Assembly (NCBI GenBank): GCA_963971285.1
Contig: OZ020244.1
Span: forward strand, 22,196,001 to 22,260,000
Direction of reading: 5' to 3'
Length of the DNA stretch: 64,000 bases
DNA from: Astropecten irregularis
Taxonomy: Eukaryota; Echinodermata; Asteroidea; Paxillosida; Astropectinidae
Below the pieces are notes generated by a model. It saw nothing but the letters and a program-made list of their open reading frames with translations. It made no database searches and was not told the DNA's origin. Of the stretch, positions 52,856 to 64,000 are shown one piece after another; the stretch's first letter is position 1; the number at the start of each line of letters is the position of its first letter. The translations under genes and the position numbers were made by a program.

Positions 52856-53916
52856 ATATAAACCATGTTGACAGAAAGGTACATGCTTACAATCAATATA
52901 TTTCAGTAAAATAAAAATATACAAATAAAAACATTTAGCTTGTCCAAATGATGCACTATAGCCCTATGCATAATTATAAATATTAGTGTACATTGTGTTT
53001 GATAATTATAATTGCTTTAAAAACTGGTATCTATAATATACAGCCTTTTTATTGTAAATTGTGGATAATTTATTATTCTAAATATCAATTGCTTTTACGT
53101 TTAGGATTTATTTCCATTTGAAAACAAATGATACAACGGCGATTTTTCAAAGCTCAAAGCTACAATTAAGGAAGTCTGTCCAATTTTTAATGACTTTCAA
53201 TTATGTCTAAGTTCAGCCAGGATTCAATAAATGGCAGGGGAAATCTTAACTCCGTTAAAGGTTTACTGTAATAAAAACTCATATGAAGTTAAATACATCT
53301 GTATTGTTATAAAACTCAACCTGTCTAACATTGTTTGTTCTAAAAGATATTGTATATAGAAAAAGGAGGTATTTTAGTCCCATTTTTTAGCACCCAACAA
53401 ACAAAGAATTACATGTATTTCGTTCCTTCGAAAGGGAGCGAAATAGTTTGTATTTCGCTACCTCGAAGTACAATTCCGAGGGATGGAATTATTTAGAAGG
53501 AACGAAGTAGTACTTAGTATCGGGGGAATGAAATTGTATTTCGAGGGAAGAAAATAATCATTTCCTTTTCCCCCTTCTCTATCCAACCTTTTTTGTCAGT
53601 CCCCTTATATTGGGCCTGGGGCTCCGCACTAAGGGATTCGTAATTTCGACTGAATTTCAACAACACAGGAATTATCAATCTAAACATAATAATTGTAAAC
53701 ACTATAATATTGTAGTACTGTATATTTTTAATATAAACAGATCTAACGATGTGTAATGTATTTAATATTGCTGTAAATGTGATGCGTATGTGATAATGCT
53801 TAATCGTGCACAAGTTTATAGAGTCTTTGATTTAAAGAAATGTTTACCGATTAATGTTGAGAGCCTCTACGCGTAAATCTACAAAACGTAAAAACAAACG
53901 TTAGGTGACTCTATGT

Positions 53917-54275
53917 GTACTATCATACTTTGGTAGCATACCGAAGCAAAAATCTTCACAGATACCAATAACTTACTGGGTATAAAGATGGTGATGGTAC
54001 AAACATAATCCTATTAACATTTTATTTCTGCCTGAAATGCTGTATTTATCAAGAAAAGGGTAAAACCAATGATCAAAACAGTTTTGATCTTTTTAACGAT
54101 GAAATAATTATAACGATGAAAGGAATAAAATAATCTGTGGGTGTTTTTCACCGTTTTCTTAAAAAGTGGGCACCGTATGGGACTGAAACGTTCACAGATG
54201 ACTGTTACTGTATCTGTCTTGATATTTTTGCCCATGAATCTGCATTTCTTTGATAAAATAGTATGCTATTATAAG
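53917..54275 (+). repeat. Family A MITE, copy 12
   Basis: Starts TACTATCATACTTTGGTAGC. The core is well preserved; the right end is diverged. 54276-55050 is AT-rich without recognisable features. Confidence 0.75.
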
Positions 54276-55051
54276 GGTTAAAGGCCATGGTACATGAGGC
54301 AAATTTTGCAGGCAACTTGGAGGCAACCTACTGTACCGCATACAAACTGAAAAACTCCGCCTGCACAAAAGTCATTTTCCAGGCAGTTTCTCGCAATCCC
54401 CTTTAAAATGAAACACAGACCTAAAGATGATTGTTATTTCTTACTAGAAATTGCCTAGAAGTGAATGTCTGTAAAATAATAATAATTATAAACTTAGTTG
54501 TAACTGCATGTAATTGACTTTATGGAAAATCTAATTTAATCATGTTTCTTACTGTTTCTCATAGTACATGTAATCATAATTATAATAAAATAATAATAAC
54601 AACAAAAGCTCAGAGTTATACACTTCTCACATGAAAATGAAATAAAATGTATAATTTCCAGGAAGGTCTAAAAGTAGTGATTCCATCAACCTCCAGGTAC
54701 TTCAAATTACTTGTTCTTGAGTGCTGCGCATGTAAGCTTAAGAATATCAATTTGGTAAATGACATTAATACGAAAATACAGATTTAATACGTACATAAAT
54801 ACATAATAAATACATAAATACTTTTATAGCTTAACTGTATCAACTTTTTGCAAGATTGTCGTATACGCTTGTGTCGGACAATAAAGGAATTAAGCAATGC
54901 TTTACAATAATGTTTGATTTTTTTTTATCAAAATAATTTATGTCTGTCAATTTAAATATTCTGCACACTGCAATAATTATACTGGAATATGGACGATTTG
55001 TATTCGCTTTTCAGCATGCATTTATTGCCATGTTTACCATTCTTACACATT

Positions 55052-55548
55052 AAAGCCCTTTTCACACGACGCCAAAAAAACTCTCAACCATTGAGACATT
55101 TTCTCATGGTTGCGAAATCTTACAAATGTGTCATCGTGTGAAAGGACACCAATGCTTGAGAGTGACCGACGTCCCTGGTGAATCCCTGAGAGATTTTGAC
55201 CGAGGTCCAGACCTACGACAACATTTCTCAAGGGACCCTTGCGAAGTGCTTTGCACTGCGCATGCTTGTGTTTTCTATGTGCTACATGGCCTTTGCCGAC
55301 CGCGCGCACGCCCGCGTGCTTTACGCGCAACCTCAGCGCCGTGATGGTACTAGCAGCATTTTACATTCATAAATGCATACTTTATCGATTACCCGCGTTC
55401 CGTCTCAAGGGAGGCTTGCGAAATGTTACACTGTGCCGTGTGAAAGGACGCAAAAACGGCCAGCGTAAAACCGTTTTGAAAGATTTCGCAGCCATGAGAA
55501 AATGTCTCAATGGTTGAGAGTTTTTTTGGCGTCGTGTGAAAAGGGCTT
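55052..55548. mobile_element. Family E MITE, long copy with TTAA flanks
   Basis: Ends AAGCCCTTTTCACACGACGC and GCGTCGTGTGAAAAGGGCTT are near-perfect inverses, flanked by TTAA on both sides. A second inverted layer, TCAACCATTGAGACATTTTC and GAAAATGTCTCAATGGTTGA, lies inside. TTAA is the target of piggyBac-type elements. Related short copy at 12676-12904. Confidence 0.8.
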
Positions 55549-57144
55549 AATTTGAAAGAAAAAATAGAAACTTTTGAGCTGGGTATTGAAAGCGCCCGCG
55601 CACACGCACGCACGCGCACGCCCACAAAAACGCGCGCATGCTCACAATTGCACGCGCATGCTCGGAGCTACCAATAAAGGAAATTCCGTCTGCTGCATGC
55701 TGCTGCCAATGTCTCAAAAGTTTCCCATCGACCCGCAAGACAAATTTACATTCAGACTGGATTGCAATCTATGAATAATTATAAAATGTTAAAAAGTCTA
55801 AAATTCTTCAACTGCTCGGTTTTCGACTTCTTTTTTGTTAACTTAAAAAGGTAAATTGAGTAATAATATATCACAGTCCACTTGAATGGTTTTTCTTCAA
55901 TTTCCGCTTAATGGGAGACTTTTGACTGACCATTATTGTTGTATTTTGAAACTGTCCATTTCGACAATAACATTCGTTTGTTACATGGTAACTTGAAAAG
56001 TATCTTAAACCTTAACTCTACGGACTTAACTACATTTTGATTTACAAGATTTCATTTTGTTGAATAATGACTACATCTTGTTTGTTCGTATAAGAACTAA
56101 ACAACAAGAGCCGACTTTATCTCAGTGCATTTTTATTTAGAAAAACAATCTGGTTATTGATTGTAGAGCTCATTTGCAGTATTTTAAGATATGTACGAAT
56201 GTTTGTAAGAAATTATTATTTTTCTTTCAAGAGAAATGCGATCTAAACGTAATGGGAGTTATAAGACACACATTTCAGAGAATTTGTCAAATGAGCACCA
56301 GCATATACATCCTTTGAAAAACAAAAGGAATAGGCCTACACTTAGTTAGAGACAGAGTCGACATGTATGATGGTTATAAACGTATAATGACAAACACAAC
56401 AGACCCCGGCCCATTCTCGTATCGATTTACCTATACATTGCCATGGGAACCGGACAAAATATGATCGTCTACGCTTAATGAAAAGCACGGGGCCTCTTTC
56501 ATCGCTATTGCATTGATGCAAACCTGTCCTAATTGGCCTCGATTGCTAACTATATCAAAATAATTATAATGTATCTAGTGCATGGACAGTGGTAGAGGAT
56601 ATATCACGTATATTCATTCTGGATGTTGGTGCGATTCATAGCAGGGTTATGAGATACTGATTGCCTCAGCGAGAATTTAGCATCGTTACCACAGAGAAAG
56701 AGATAAAAACTGTAAGTCAAATTCAGTATTTTCTTTTGTCTATTAACCATCTTCCATGAATGTCTATTGAAATAGCGTATAGACATGTCCTCAGACCTGC
56801 GGGATGATCTTCTAGTTCAGTCTTACTTTCATAATTCTCGGTTGAAACGATCACTCGATTTCACTTTGATTCGTATTTATATAGCAGTAGTGTAAACACG
56901 TCTTCAGACCTGGGGGTTGATCTTGTAGCTGGGTCGTACTTCCATTTACGTTTGTGCACAAAATAATTTATAAAAAGTGAAAACCTGGGGGGGGGGGGGT
57001 TGCAACCCCCTAGCACCCTCCACGTGATCTACGCCCATGTTATATAACATTGCATTCAATTAATTTCAACTGTCGTTCAATTTAGCCATGCAACATCGGC
57101 ATTCATATAGGCCTACCTCCTATCCCGTGCTTTGGGTAGAGTGG

Positions 57145-57488
57145 TTAAAGGTGCAGGATTGGTAACATGCCCAGATAGAAATTCTCACAGATTTACCTAT
57201 AAACTTCAGGATATATGAAGATGGTGCTGGTAGAAACATATCGATATTTCAGCCTGAAATGCTGTATTTATCCAGAAATTAGTAAAACAAAGCCAGAAAA
57301 CAGTTTTGATCTCGGGGTAAGATCAAAACCATAATTTAAATCTGGTTTTCGCTATTGTTTCCTCGTGACTCGGACTGATGTTCGATTGAGCTCAAATTTT
57401 CAAACGTGTGTTATTTTATGTACATGCTGGATCAGACAAAGTGTGAGTGCTGTTCTCTGACCATAACCAATCATGTATTATACCTTAA
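57145..57488 (+). repeat. Family B MITE, copy 3 (paired with 27685-28043)
   Basis: TTAAAGGTGCAGGATTGGTA to AACCAATCATGTATTATACC. It sits at the same place in both halves of the duplication, so it predates it. Confidence 0.75.
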
Positions 57489-60040
57489 AGCGACACATGG
57501 ATTTGTTTTTAAAAATCTGAAATATTATGAACGAATCTCCATTGGAAATACAATATAATTATTCGCAAAGGTGTGATGAAAGTCATAAAACTCTTAATAA
57601 TGATCATGGAATGTTTCACGATGCGCAACAGTTGTTACTTCTAAAACCTTAGGCCCGGTTCAGACGTCGTTAGTATTCACAATTTTTTGTAAACTGGCAT
57701 TTTTGGCTTCATTGTTTTGCTTTCCCCCATACCTTGAAACCATCCCCACTTACAATTCTGAGGATGCGTCCCCACCCCGCCTTAGCCTGCATGATGTACG
57801 CGTAATGCTGTGTACCGTATCGTAATGTATGGTAGGATGCGTGATCATGAGTGTTCTCCAAAATGAAATTTAGATATGAGGCTATGCATGGTAGAAGTAC
57901 AGTCTTTTTTGGTAACATCATGTGACACTCTTGTGTGAGTATGGGGTGGGTCTGAAAAGAGCCGGTCAACTCGATGTTCCTGCCAGTGTGCTGTAAAGTT
58001 ACGGCGTGGGGTCCGGGGCCCGCTTAAGGGCCCCGGGAAAATTTTGATTGTAGATGCTCTGTAGTGTATTCTAAGGCAATTCCTGGCGACTTTCCTCAGC
58101 CTTTTTTTTTTAAGAGCATAATAACTGGATGTTCTGGCCAGTATGCTCTGGCCGGTCGCAAACATATGACTTTTGTAAGCCAAGTAAAGTTACGGCGTGG
58201 GGCCACTTTCCTCAGACTTTTTTAGCGAAAGTTTTTGAAAGATTTTAATCAGACTTCCATTTATTAAGCACATAATTACTAAACAGATTAGTACCACTAC
58301 GTACTCCTATAATTCCTAATTTTTCCAAACTTCTATTTTTCAGTTATTGATCTGGGTGGTTTAAGAACTTGGGTGAACCAGTTAAGTTTTTAATTGAAGA
58401 CACTGTATTTTATGAAATGTAGTTTGAATAAAGCAACCTCATTCAAAACGCAGTATCATGTGAAGAATAAGTGAAGAGGTTTCGCGAAACTCTGACGACG
58501 AACGAGATTAAATCCGTCATGAGTCAGTGCAAAATCGTGGTGCTCTAGGAAAACAACGGTTTTTAATGGATCAAGTGGAACGGAAGACGCGTAACCAGAT
58601 GCAGACTGTATGCGGTTATAGTCGATTGCAGTACAGAAAACGTTACGTGTATGCATGCGGGCCGGCCACGCAGGGGCATCTCAACTACACGTCGTCGATT
58701 TGAGTTGCATGGCAAACATGACAAAATTCGCCCATGAAAATGAGCAAGCGGTCAGTGCGCAGTCGACAAAAAGAGTTGCTCATGGTAAAGGGTTAAAACA
58801 TGGAGGGGACAATCGACATTATGTCCCACCGTTCCAAAATCAGGGGGGGGGGGGACGTGTCCCCCCTGTCTCCCCCCGGGATTTCCGCCCATGGTTTCAA
58901 TCAATGTATTAACTTCATATTAACTCCTTATTGGTCAGCTATCATTTCGCAATGCTACGGAATGTATCCTTGTACATCCATGTTTATAAGATTTTGAGTT
59001 TACTCTCAATAAACGTGAATAGGTTAATGATGAAGAAATCGTTACCAAAAGTTGAATCTTTTCATTTGAATAATTAACTACATGTACACGTATATATATT
59101 TCCATCCCATTAAAAATTCAGGTAATCAAATTTTATGAAACTTTTGGAGATTTCACTTTTGTTCTTGATATTCTCTGCTAGGTCCAATCTCAGTTTGAAG
59201 CAACCATTTATATTTGAATTTTCAAATATTAATATATAGATTATTAAGGAAATTTGCAAATTTTCATTTTTGGTATAACGCAAACTGTTTCGGTAATGAT
59301 GATACAAGTTACAGTCCATATGCATTATTCATGAAAACAAGTTTGTTTTGCGTCATAATTCGTTAACCGAAAAATGCATGAAAGTTAATGTATAATTGTC
59401 AAATATACGTCAAGCCAACGGGGGAACCTCTCGGTAGCAATCAAGTCGGCTCGGTATACCCGATCGTGTCAGCGCGTCTCGCACGCTGGCCGTCCCCGGC
59501 TAATGCATCTCTAGTACCGGAGCACTGTCGTGGAAACACGGCAGCACCGCCCTGTGTTTCTTCCACATTAGCACGGGTGTACATTGAAAGAACTTATGCA
59601 TGCACTTATAGTTGCAATTGAAGTCATAAAATTGTGCGTCGCGGGTTATAGATTATTAGTAGTTTAAAGAAAAGTCCGGCTTGTCGAAAAGCAATATATT
59701 TTTATTAAAAAGTCTTCCTATGATTTCCTAACCACTCAAATTTCAAAAGAAAAATACTCTTCGTTGCTAGAAATGAAACTTGATCAATTTAAATTAAGGC
59801 GTATCTTAAAGGTAAGTACAGGATTGGTAACACACTCAAAGAGAAATATAGCCATGCATATTGCTTCAAGTCTTATTTAGAAAATACGGACCTAATTGGG
59901 CCTACACACGGGTATAATGAACGATAATAACGAAAATGGTTGACATTTAAAAGAAAGGCCTGTATTTTGTCGATAATTATTGACCTTCATTGCTCAAACT
60001 CGTAAGCGTTGTGGGCACTGTGGATCATATTAATTTATCT

Positions 60041-60363
60041 TTAAAGGTACTCATGCATACTTTGGTAGCATACTAAAACTAAAATCTTCACAGATTTACC
60101 TATAACGTACAGGGTATAAAGATGATGGTAGAAACATATTGTTAAAATGTTTCTGCCTGAAATGCTGTTATTCAGTGACCAACAGTTTTAATCTAAGGGA
60201 GATCAACACTCCTGAGATTTGAAAATATACCGTGAGCGTTGTCACTGTTTTTTTTTTTTTCAAAAAGTGCGCGCCGTATATGGGACTGGGAATTTCACAG
60301 ATTGTTATTGTTGCCCATTAATCTGCATTTCTTTAGCAAACTAGAGTTTCAAATTACCTTTAA
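60041..60363 (+). repeat. Family A MITE, copy 13
   Basis: TTTAAAGGTACTCATGCATA to TTTCAAATTACCTTTAA. Apparent partner of the interrupted copy at 30842-31745, but without the nested THAP element. Confidence 0.75.
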
Positions 60364-60605
60364 TGCCAGGTTTTCTACGCTGAGTGTATTTTCAGAGAGA
60401 AAAATAATTGGCAATGATGAAAAACCGTTACGCGAATACCTTGAGTCGGGTCATAAATATCAATGCAGGCCCGTAATGAAACGTCAAGGGTAGACCACAA
60501 GGTATTATATTATACATGACAAGACAATGCACGTTATGCTTGGACCCATTATGGCATTACGGTATACATATGTACATGTATTATACTAAATTGGGCCTCG
60601 TGTAT

Positions 60606-60712
60606 CGCACGTTCACACACACCAAAAAGCGCGACTATTTGCGTCGCAATTCAAATCACGCTCCAAATCGCGATTATCGCGCTTTTTGGGTGTGTGTGTG
60701 AACGTGCATAAT
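60606..60712. repeat. 107-bp hairpin repeat
   Basis: GCACGTTCACACACACCAAA and TTTGGGTGTGTGTGTGAACG are inverse, then AAGCGCGA and TCGCGCTT. No coding content. Confidence 0.65.
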
Positions 60713-61133
60713 ATCGAAGGCTTGTTCACACTACCAAAAAAAATAATAATATAGTAAATTCCTTTGTTGACACAAAAAATGCGGGCGGGGACACCGCAGT
60801 AATGACGGATGGTATATCGTGCCGTCGGATCGGTGTATACGTCATCGGCACATGCGCACCGTCAGAGAGCGCGTGGTCATGGGAATACACGTCATGTACA
60901 ATTCCTCTATTGCCATGGCAATAACAAGAAGCCAATGGTGGAGTTTATCAACGCAGATGAATCATCTCAAGGCTGTACTAAATGGAACAATAGGGCAGTG
61001 TGTGTTTGGAGAGAAATAACAATTAAACTAGGAATGGCAAAGTGCTGCTTCATATTGACATAGCCAACCGTCACTCATGCGCAGTACTCGTATTTGCTGC
61101 ACGAAACCGGAAGTCCCGTATATTTTTTATATA

Positions 61134-61450
61134 AGGCCAAAAAAACCACTTTTGTGTTGCCCTCAAGTGGAAAAATTAAAATTTGTGGTCGGTTGGTCTA
61201 TTTTGTTTTGCCGACTTTCAAACATTTAAGAATAAATACAGAATGCATGGTCACCAAGGCTTATAAATCAACGGTCCTGGGTCGTTTTGAGGAGACACGC
61301 TTTTTTACTGCTAAATCATATATTTTCTGTCAAAAATGGTGAGTTTTTATACTTTAGGACTCGTAGGAAAAAATAAATCCCGACCCAAGGTTTTGTCATT
61401 TTACGGTCGGTCGCTGAGGGCGACACAACAAATTTGTTTTGGCCTAAGGT
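61134..61450. repeat. MITE with GGCCAAAA ends
   Basis: AAGGCCAAAAAAACCACTTT and GTTGCCCTCAAGTGG on the left; AGGGCGACACAACAAATTTG and TTTTGGCCTAAG on the right, in inverse order. Confidence 0.6.
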
Positions 61451-62931
61451 TGAAGCCTTCGAGGAGCTCTCGTCGGTAGGCCTTACCTTTTGGCGGCGTT
61501 TTTTTAAAACATACATAGGAAATAGCGGAACATTTTTTCTTCTTCTCTGACTTTATTGACATTATTTCCTTTAGAGATAAGCTTCAATTTGGGATTTCCC
61601 ATCCTCGTTGGACTAGGGCTTTAAACCGAAGCAGCCTGAAATTTTTTTTACATATATAATGTGCTACTACTTGCTTCCGGAATTTTTTTGCAAATCACTC
61701 TGAAATGCATAATAAAAATACTGCCTTATTTTTCATTTGTTTTAGATTAAGGCATTAAGGCAATTATGATATAGTATTATAATCATTTCTACAGATCCTA
61801 GGGCTACAAAGTGAGAATTTGAAAACCATTCCTTTCTCTCCACAAGTAATTTATCCAAATCTTTGGGAAATCTTAATTCAAGTGGAGAGCATAATGGTCT
61901 GGGGTATCGTCTCCACAGCGCGAACACTTAATTGTCCGACTAATCACATGGATCATGTGCTAGAGTTACTGGCTAAAGTCTTTTTCTTCTCTTTCAGAGT
62001 TCCCGGATGAACCTTGATCGCAACATGGAATCGTGCCGTGTTTCATGTGTCATAGCTGCAGTGTTTCTACTTGCTCAAGGTATGAGATGAGATTCACGTA
62101 TGAATACAGTAGCTGAGAGACCTGGTGTTACCATTGGTTAGGGCGCACTCGTATGACCGTTATTGACCATTGAGCTAAAGCTCAAAATGAGATGACAGCT
62201 ATTAGTTCATTGTGTTTGTGGTAAACGTTCGAGATAAAATACACAACTTTCCTAAGATGGCGACGTCTAATATGATTTGTACATTACTGCCCTTATTACG
62301 CAAAAGTGTTTGGCTGTAATAACTCAATAAGTTTACTGGATGAGCCCTAATGAAAATGTTTCATTTCATTCTCTATTGTGGAACCCCCTTTTGGTGCTAC
62401 GATCCGGAAGATGTGAAGGACCTCCGCAAGAAAGAAAGGACCGTACGGTTACCCAGTTCCCAAGTTCTCCAGCCATATTTTTTCATAACTTCAAGTTTAC
62501 TGTTTTACGTAACTTAACTGTGCCTAGATCAGACGCGTCGGTATCATCCCAATTTGTCCTGTTGGCCTTTCTCTCCACCTTTCCTCCTCCCCCTTTCTTT
62601 CTTTCCTTTCAATTTTTTCGTGTACTAATTTGTTTTCCACTCCTTCGCCATTTTTTTTTCGTGAGCGGGGTTTGGGGGGGGGGGGGCAGTCTGCCTCACC
62701 TGTCCCCCCTCCAGTTACTTTGCTATAGCACTGACAGACGGCAGATTTTCAACCCCTGATTTTATTTTCCCTATAGTATTACTTCTTCCGACTTGTATTT
62801 ATGCCGACCTATAGTATCTCGAATTCGGAATTTGCTCACGGAGTTTGTCCGTTCTTGTACAAACATGCTCAATTGACCCCAGATATTGTCGAGGCCCCTT
62901 GTGGATTGTGTCAAATCGGCCTATATTCATA

Positions 62932-63405
62932 AAGGGGGATTCACATGCGAATGCACGTGAACGATTTGTGAAGGATGCGAATGTCAAAAAACAAATGGCA
63001 ACGTCTAGCAGTTGAATTTTGCGCTGGAAAAGTGTGTCGCGGGGGTTCGGAAACGTCGTCAATTGTTCCCGGGCGTCGTTTTCTGTTCGGCGATAATTTC
63101 AAGTAAATTTCTTGCGAAGGTTGTCCGCATCCCCAGTCATGCTTTAAGTCGTGATTTTTTTTCTCAAAAATGTCTTCAAAACTTCGTCATTATGGGCAGG
63201 ACATGGTGACTCAAGATGTAATGCGCGATGTTCGCAAAATCCTCGTAATTAATCACAACTGGAATCCGACAGTATGCACATACGTTGTGAGAACGTCACA
63301 AAAACTGCGCAAAAGTGGTTTGCGACTTCATTGCCGCGAGAACTACAATTTTGGACATTCTACATTCGCGTCCCTTGTTCGCGTGCGTTCGTGTGAACCC
63401 CCTTA
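62932..63405. repeat. Family G inverted-repeat element, copy 3
   Basis: AAGGGGGATTCACATGCGAA to TTCGTGTGAACCCCCTT, in intron 1 of the truncated paralogue, at the same position as copy 1 in the intact gene. Confidence 0.7.
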
Positions 63406-63750
63406 ATTCTTTGTCTGCTCTGAACATTCGTTATTATGACATTGCTCTTCTCTTCGCAGTTGTCATTCCAGCGGATGCTGGGGAAATCAGGCGACTTTTC
63501 AACTGTGTGGAGCCATTGTCCACTGAGACTGACCAAGGTATATATTAAAGAGGATCTTCAACACTCAACAAACCTCGCTTTATTTGTTAGAACTATAATC
63601 ATTAAATTACTTGACATGAGAAAAAAAAATTTATCTCACACTGAACACAGAAAGAGAGTCTTTTTGATGATTTTTCTCTCCACATGCTCAACCCGCAAGC
63701 TAACCCAAAATTGAAACTGTCTGAATTTCGTCAATGGGGGCAGCAGACAT

Positions 63751-63837
63751 TTCATGAAAAGGCTCCGTAATATGACGTCATGAGCTTTTCATTAAATGAA
63801 TAGCTCATGACGTCATATTACGGAGCCTTTTCATGAA
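63751..63837. repeat. Near-perfect 36-bp-arm palindrome
   Basis: Left arm TTCATGAAAAGGCTCCGTAA then TATGACGTCATGAGCT. The right arm is its inverse, ending TTACGGAGCCTTTTCATGAA. The loop TTTCATTAAATGAAT is itself partly palindromic. It lies exactly where the paralogue changes from intron-like to 3'-flank-like sequence. Confidence 0.85.
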
Positions 63838-64000
63838 TTAAACTTATTACGAGTATATTATTCTGAAAACATTTTTTTTTCTTCTGCCGGCTCGATTTTA
63901 TGAACTTGATCAGCTCACATTTACATAACTTGGTTCATCAGAATGCATCGGTTTATGTATTATTCTAAAAATTAAATTGTTTTTCACCTTCAATTACAAA

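Larger units (their letters stand above)
55990..63470. repeat. Right copy of the segmental duplication (pairs with 24480-33700)
   Basis: Same block order as the left copy. Includes the paired family B MITE (57145-57488), the CGTCAAGCCAACGGGGGAAC block (59409) and FReD exon 1 (61998). The LINE relic and several MITEs of the left copy are absent, so they were gained on the left or lost here. Confidence 0.75.
61998..64000 (+). pseudogene. Truncated paralogue of the FReD gene (exons 1-2 only, then 3' flank)
   Basis: Exon 1 (61998-62079, ATG 62007) differs from the first gene's exon 1 by only a base or so. Exon 2 (63460-63537) is 78 nt instead of 282. It jumps from VVIPA to DAGEIRRLFNCV, an in-frame net loss of 68 codons, then reads EPLSTETDQ before donor GTATAT. 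No Thr repeats or fibrinogen exons follow. From about 63840 the sequence instead matches the first gene's 3' region (TATTATTCTGAAAACA, TGCATCGGTTTATGT). Exons 3-5 are therefore deleted and a 36-bp-arm palindrome sits at the join. It could still make a short secreted peptide, but it is most likely a pseudogene. Confidence 0.75.

Noticed and set aside
61750..62010. Separate gene between 61.7 and 62.0 kb
   Set aside because: The sequence matches the region just upstream of FReD exon 1 at 32.05-32.90 kb and carries no conserved ORF.

Overview
This is a eukaryotic, intron-rich, AT-rich window from an animal nuclear genome. It has GT-AG spliced multi-exon genes, tRNA-derived SINE heads and dense populations of short inverted-repeat elements. 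The motif TAGGCCTA is common. Together with an ABCC8/9 (sulfonylurea-receptor)-like transporter and a secreted fibrinogen-domain protein, this suggests a marine invertebrate deuterostome. An echinoderm is my first guess, with a hemichordate or cephalochordate possible. The species call is inference only.

Layout. (1) 1537-24259, + strand: 28 consecutive coding exons of an ABCC transporter most like sulfonylurea receptors. The exons join in phase to 1250 codons plus stop, covering TMD1, NBD1, an acidic linker, TMD2 and NBD2. The N-terminal TMD0 and linker lie upstream of the window. Its introns carry many small transposons, including a 440-bp fold-back element at 7937-8376. (2) 24.3-32.9 kb: intergenic, mostly repeats, with a relic LINE reverse transcriptase. 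A diverged second copy lies at about 56-63.5 kb. (3) 32903-47395, + strand: a five-exon, 514-codon secreted fibrinogen-related protein (signal peptide, novel N-terminal region, 37-residue Thr/Ser-rich repeats, fibrinogen C-terminal domain). Its last intron holds a 10.27-kb composite transposon. (4) 47.4-56 kb: gene-poor, with a 2.26-kb inverted-repeat element at 49627-51890. (5) 61998-64000: a truncated paralogue of the fibrinogen gene, with exon 1, a shortened exon 2 and 3'-flank-like sequence but no fibrinogen domain.

The most striking object is the transposon at 36842-47106. Its intact copy carries two convergent genes. One is a 388-codon DDE/integrase-core transposase with its D, D and E all visible. 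The other is a 650-codon four-exon protein that joins a SAM-like domain to a HECT-type ubiquitin-ligase domain and retains the probable catalytic cysteine. The ends are long inverted arrays of a 21-bp unit capped by a unique sequence of about 45 bp. A second copy lies head-to-tail beside it. That copy has lost the SAM-HECT gene through a deletion of about 5.16 kb with a 3-bp microhomology, and its transposase is frameshifted. CTTAAC flanks the whole composite on both sides.

Translations were done by eye. Exon boundaries rest on splice consensus, reading-phase continuity and family resemblance, without transcript evidence.
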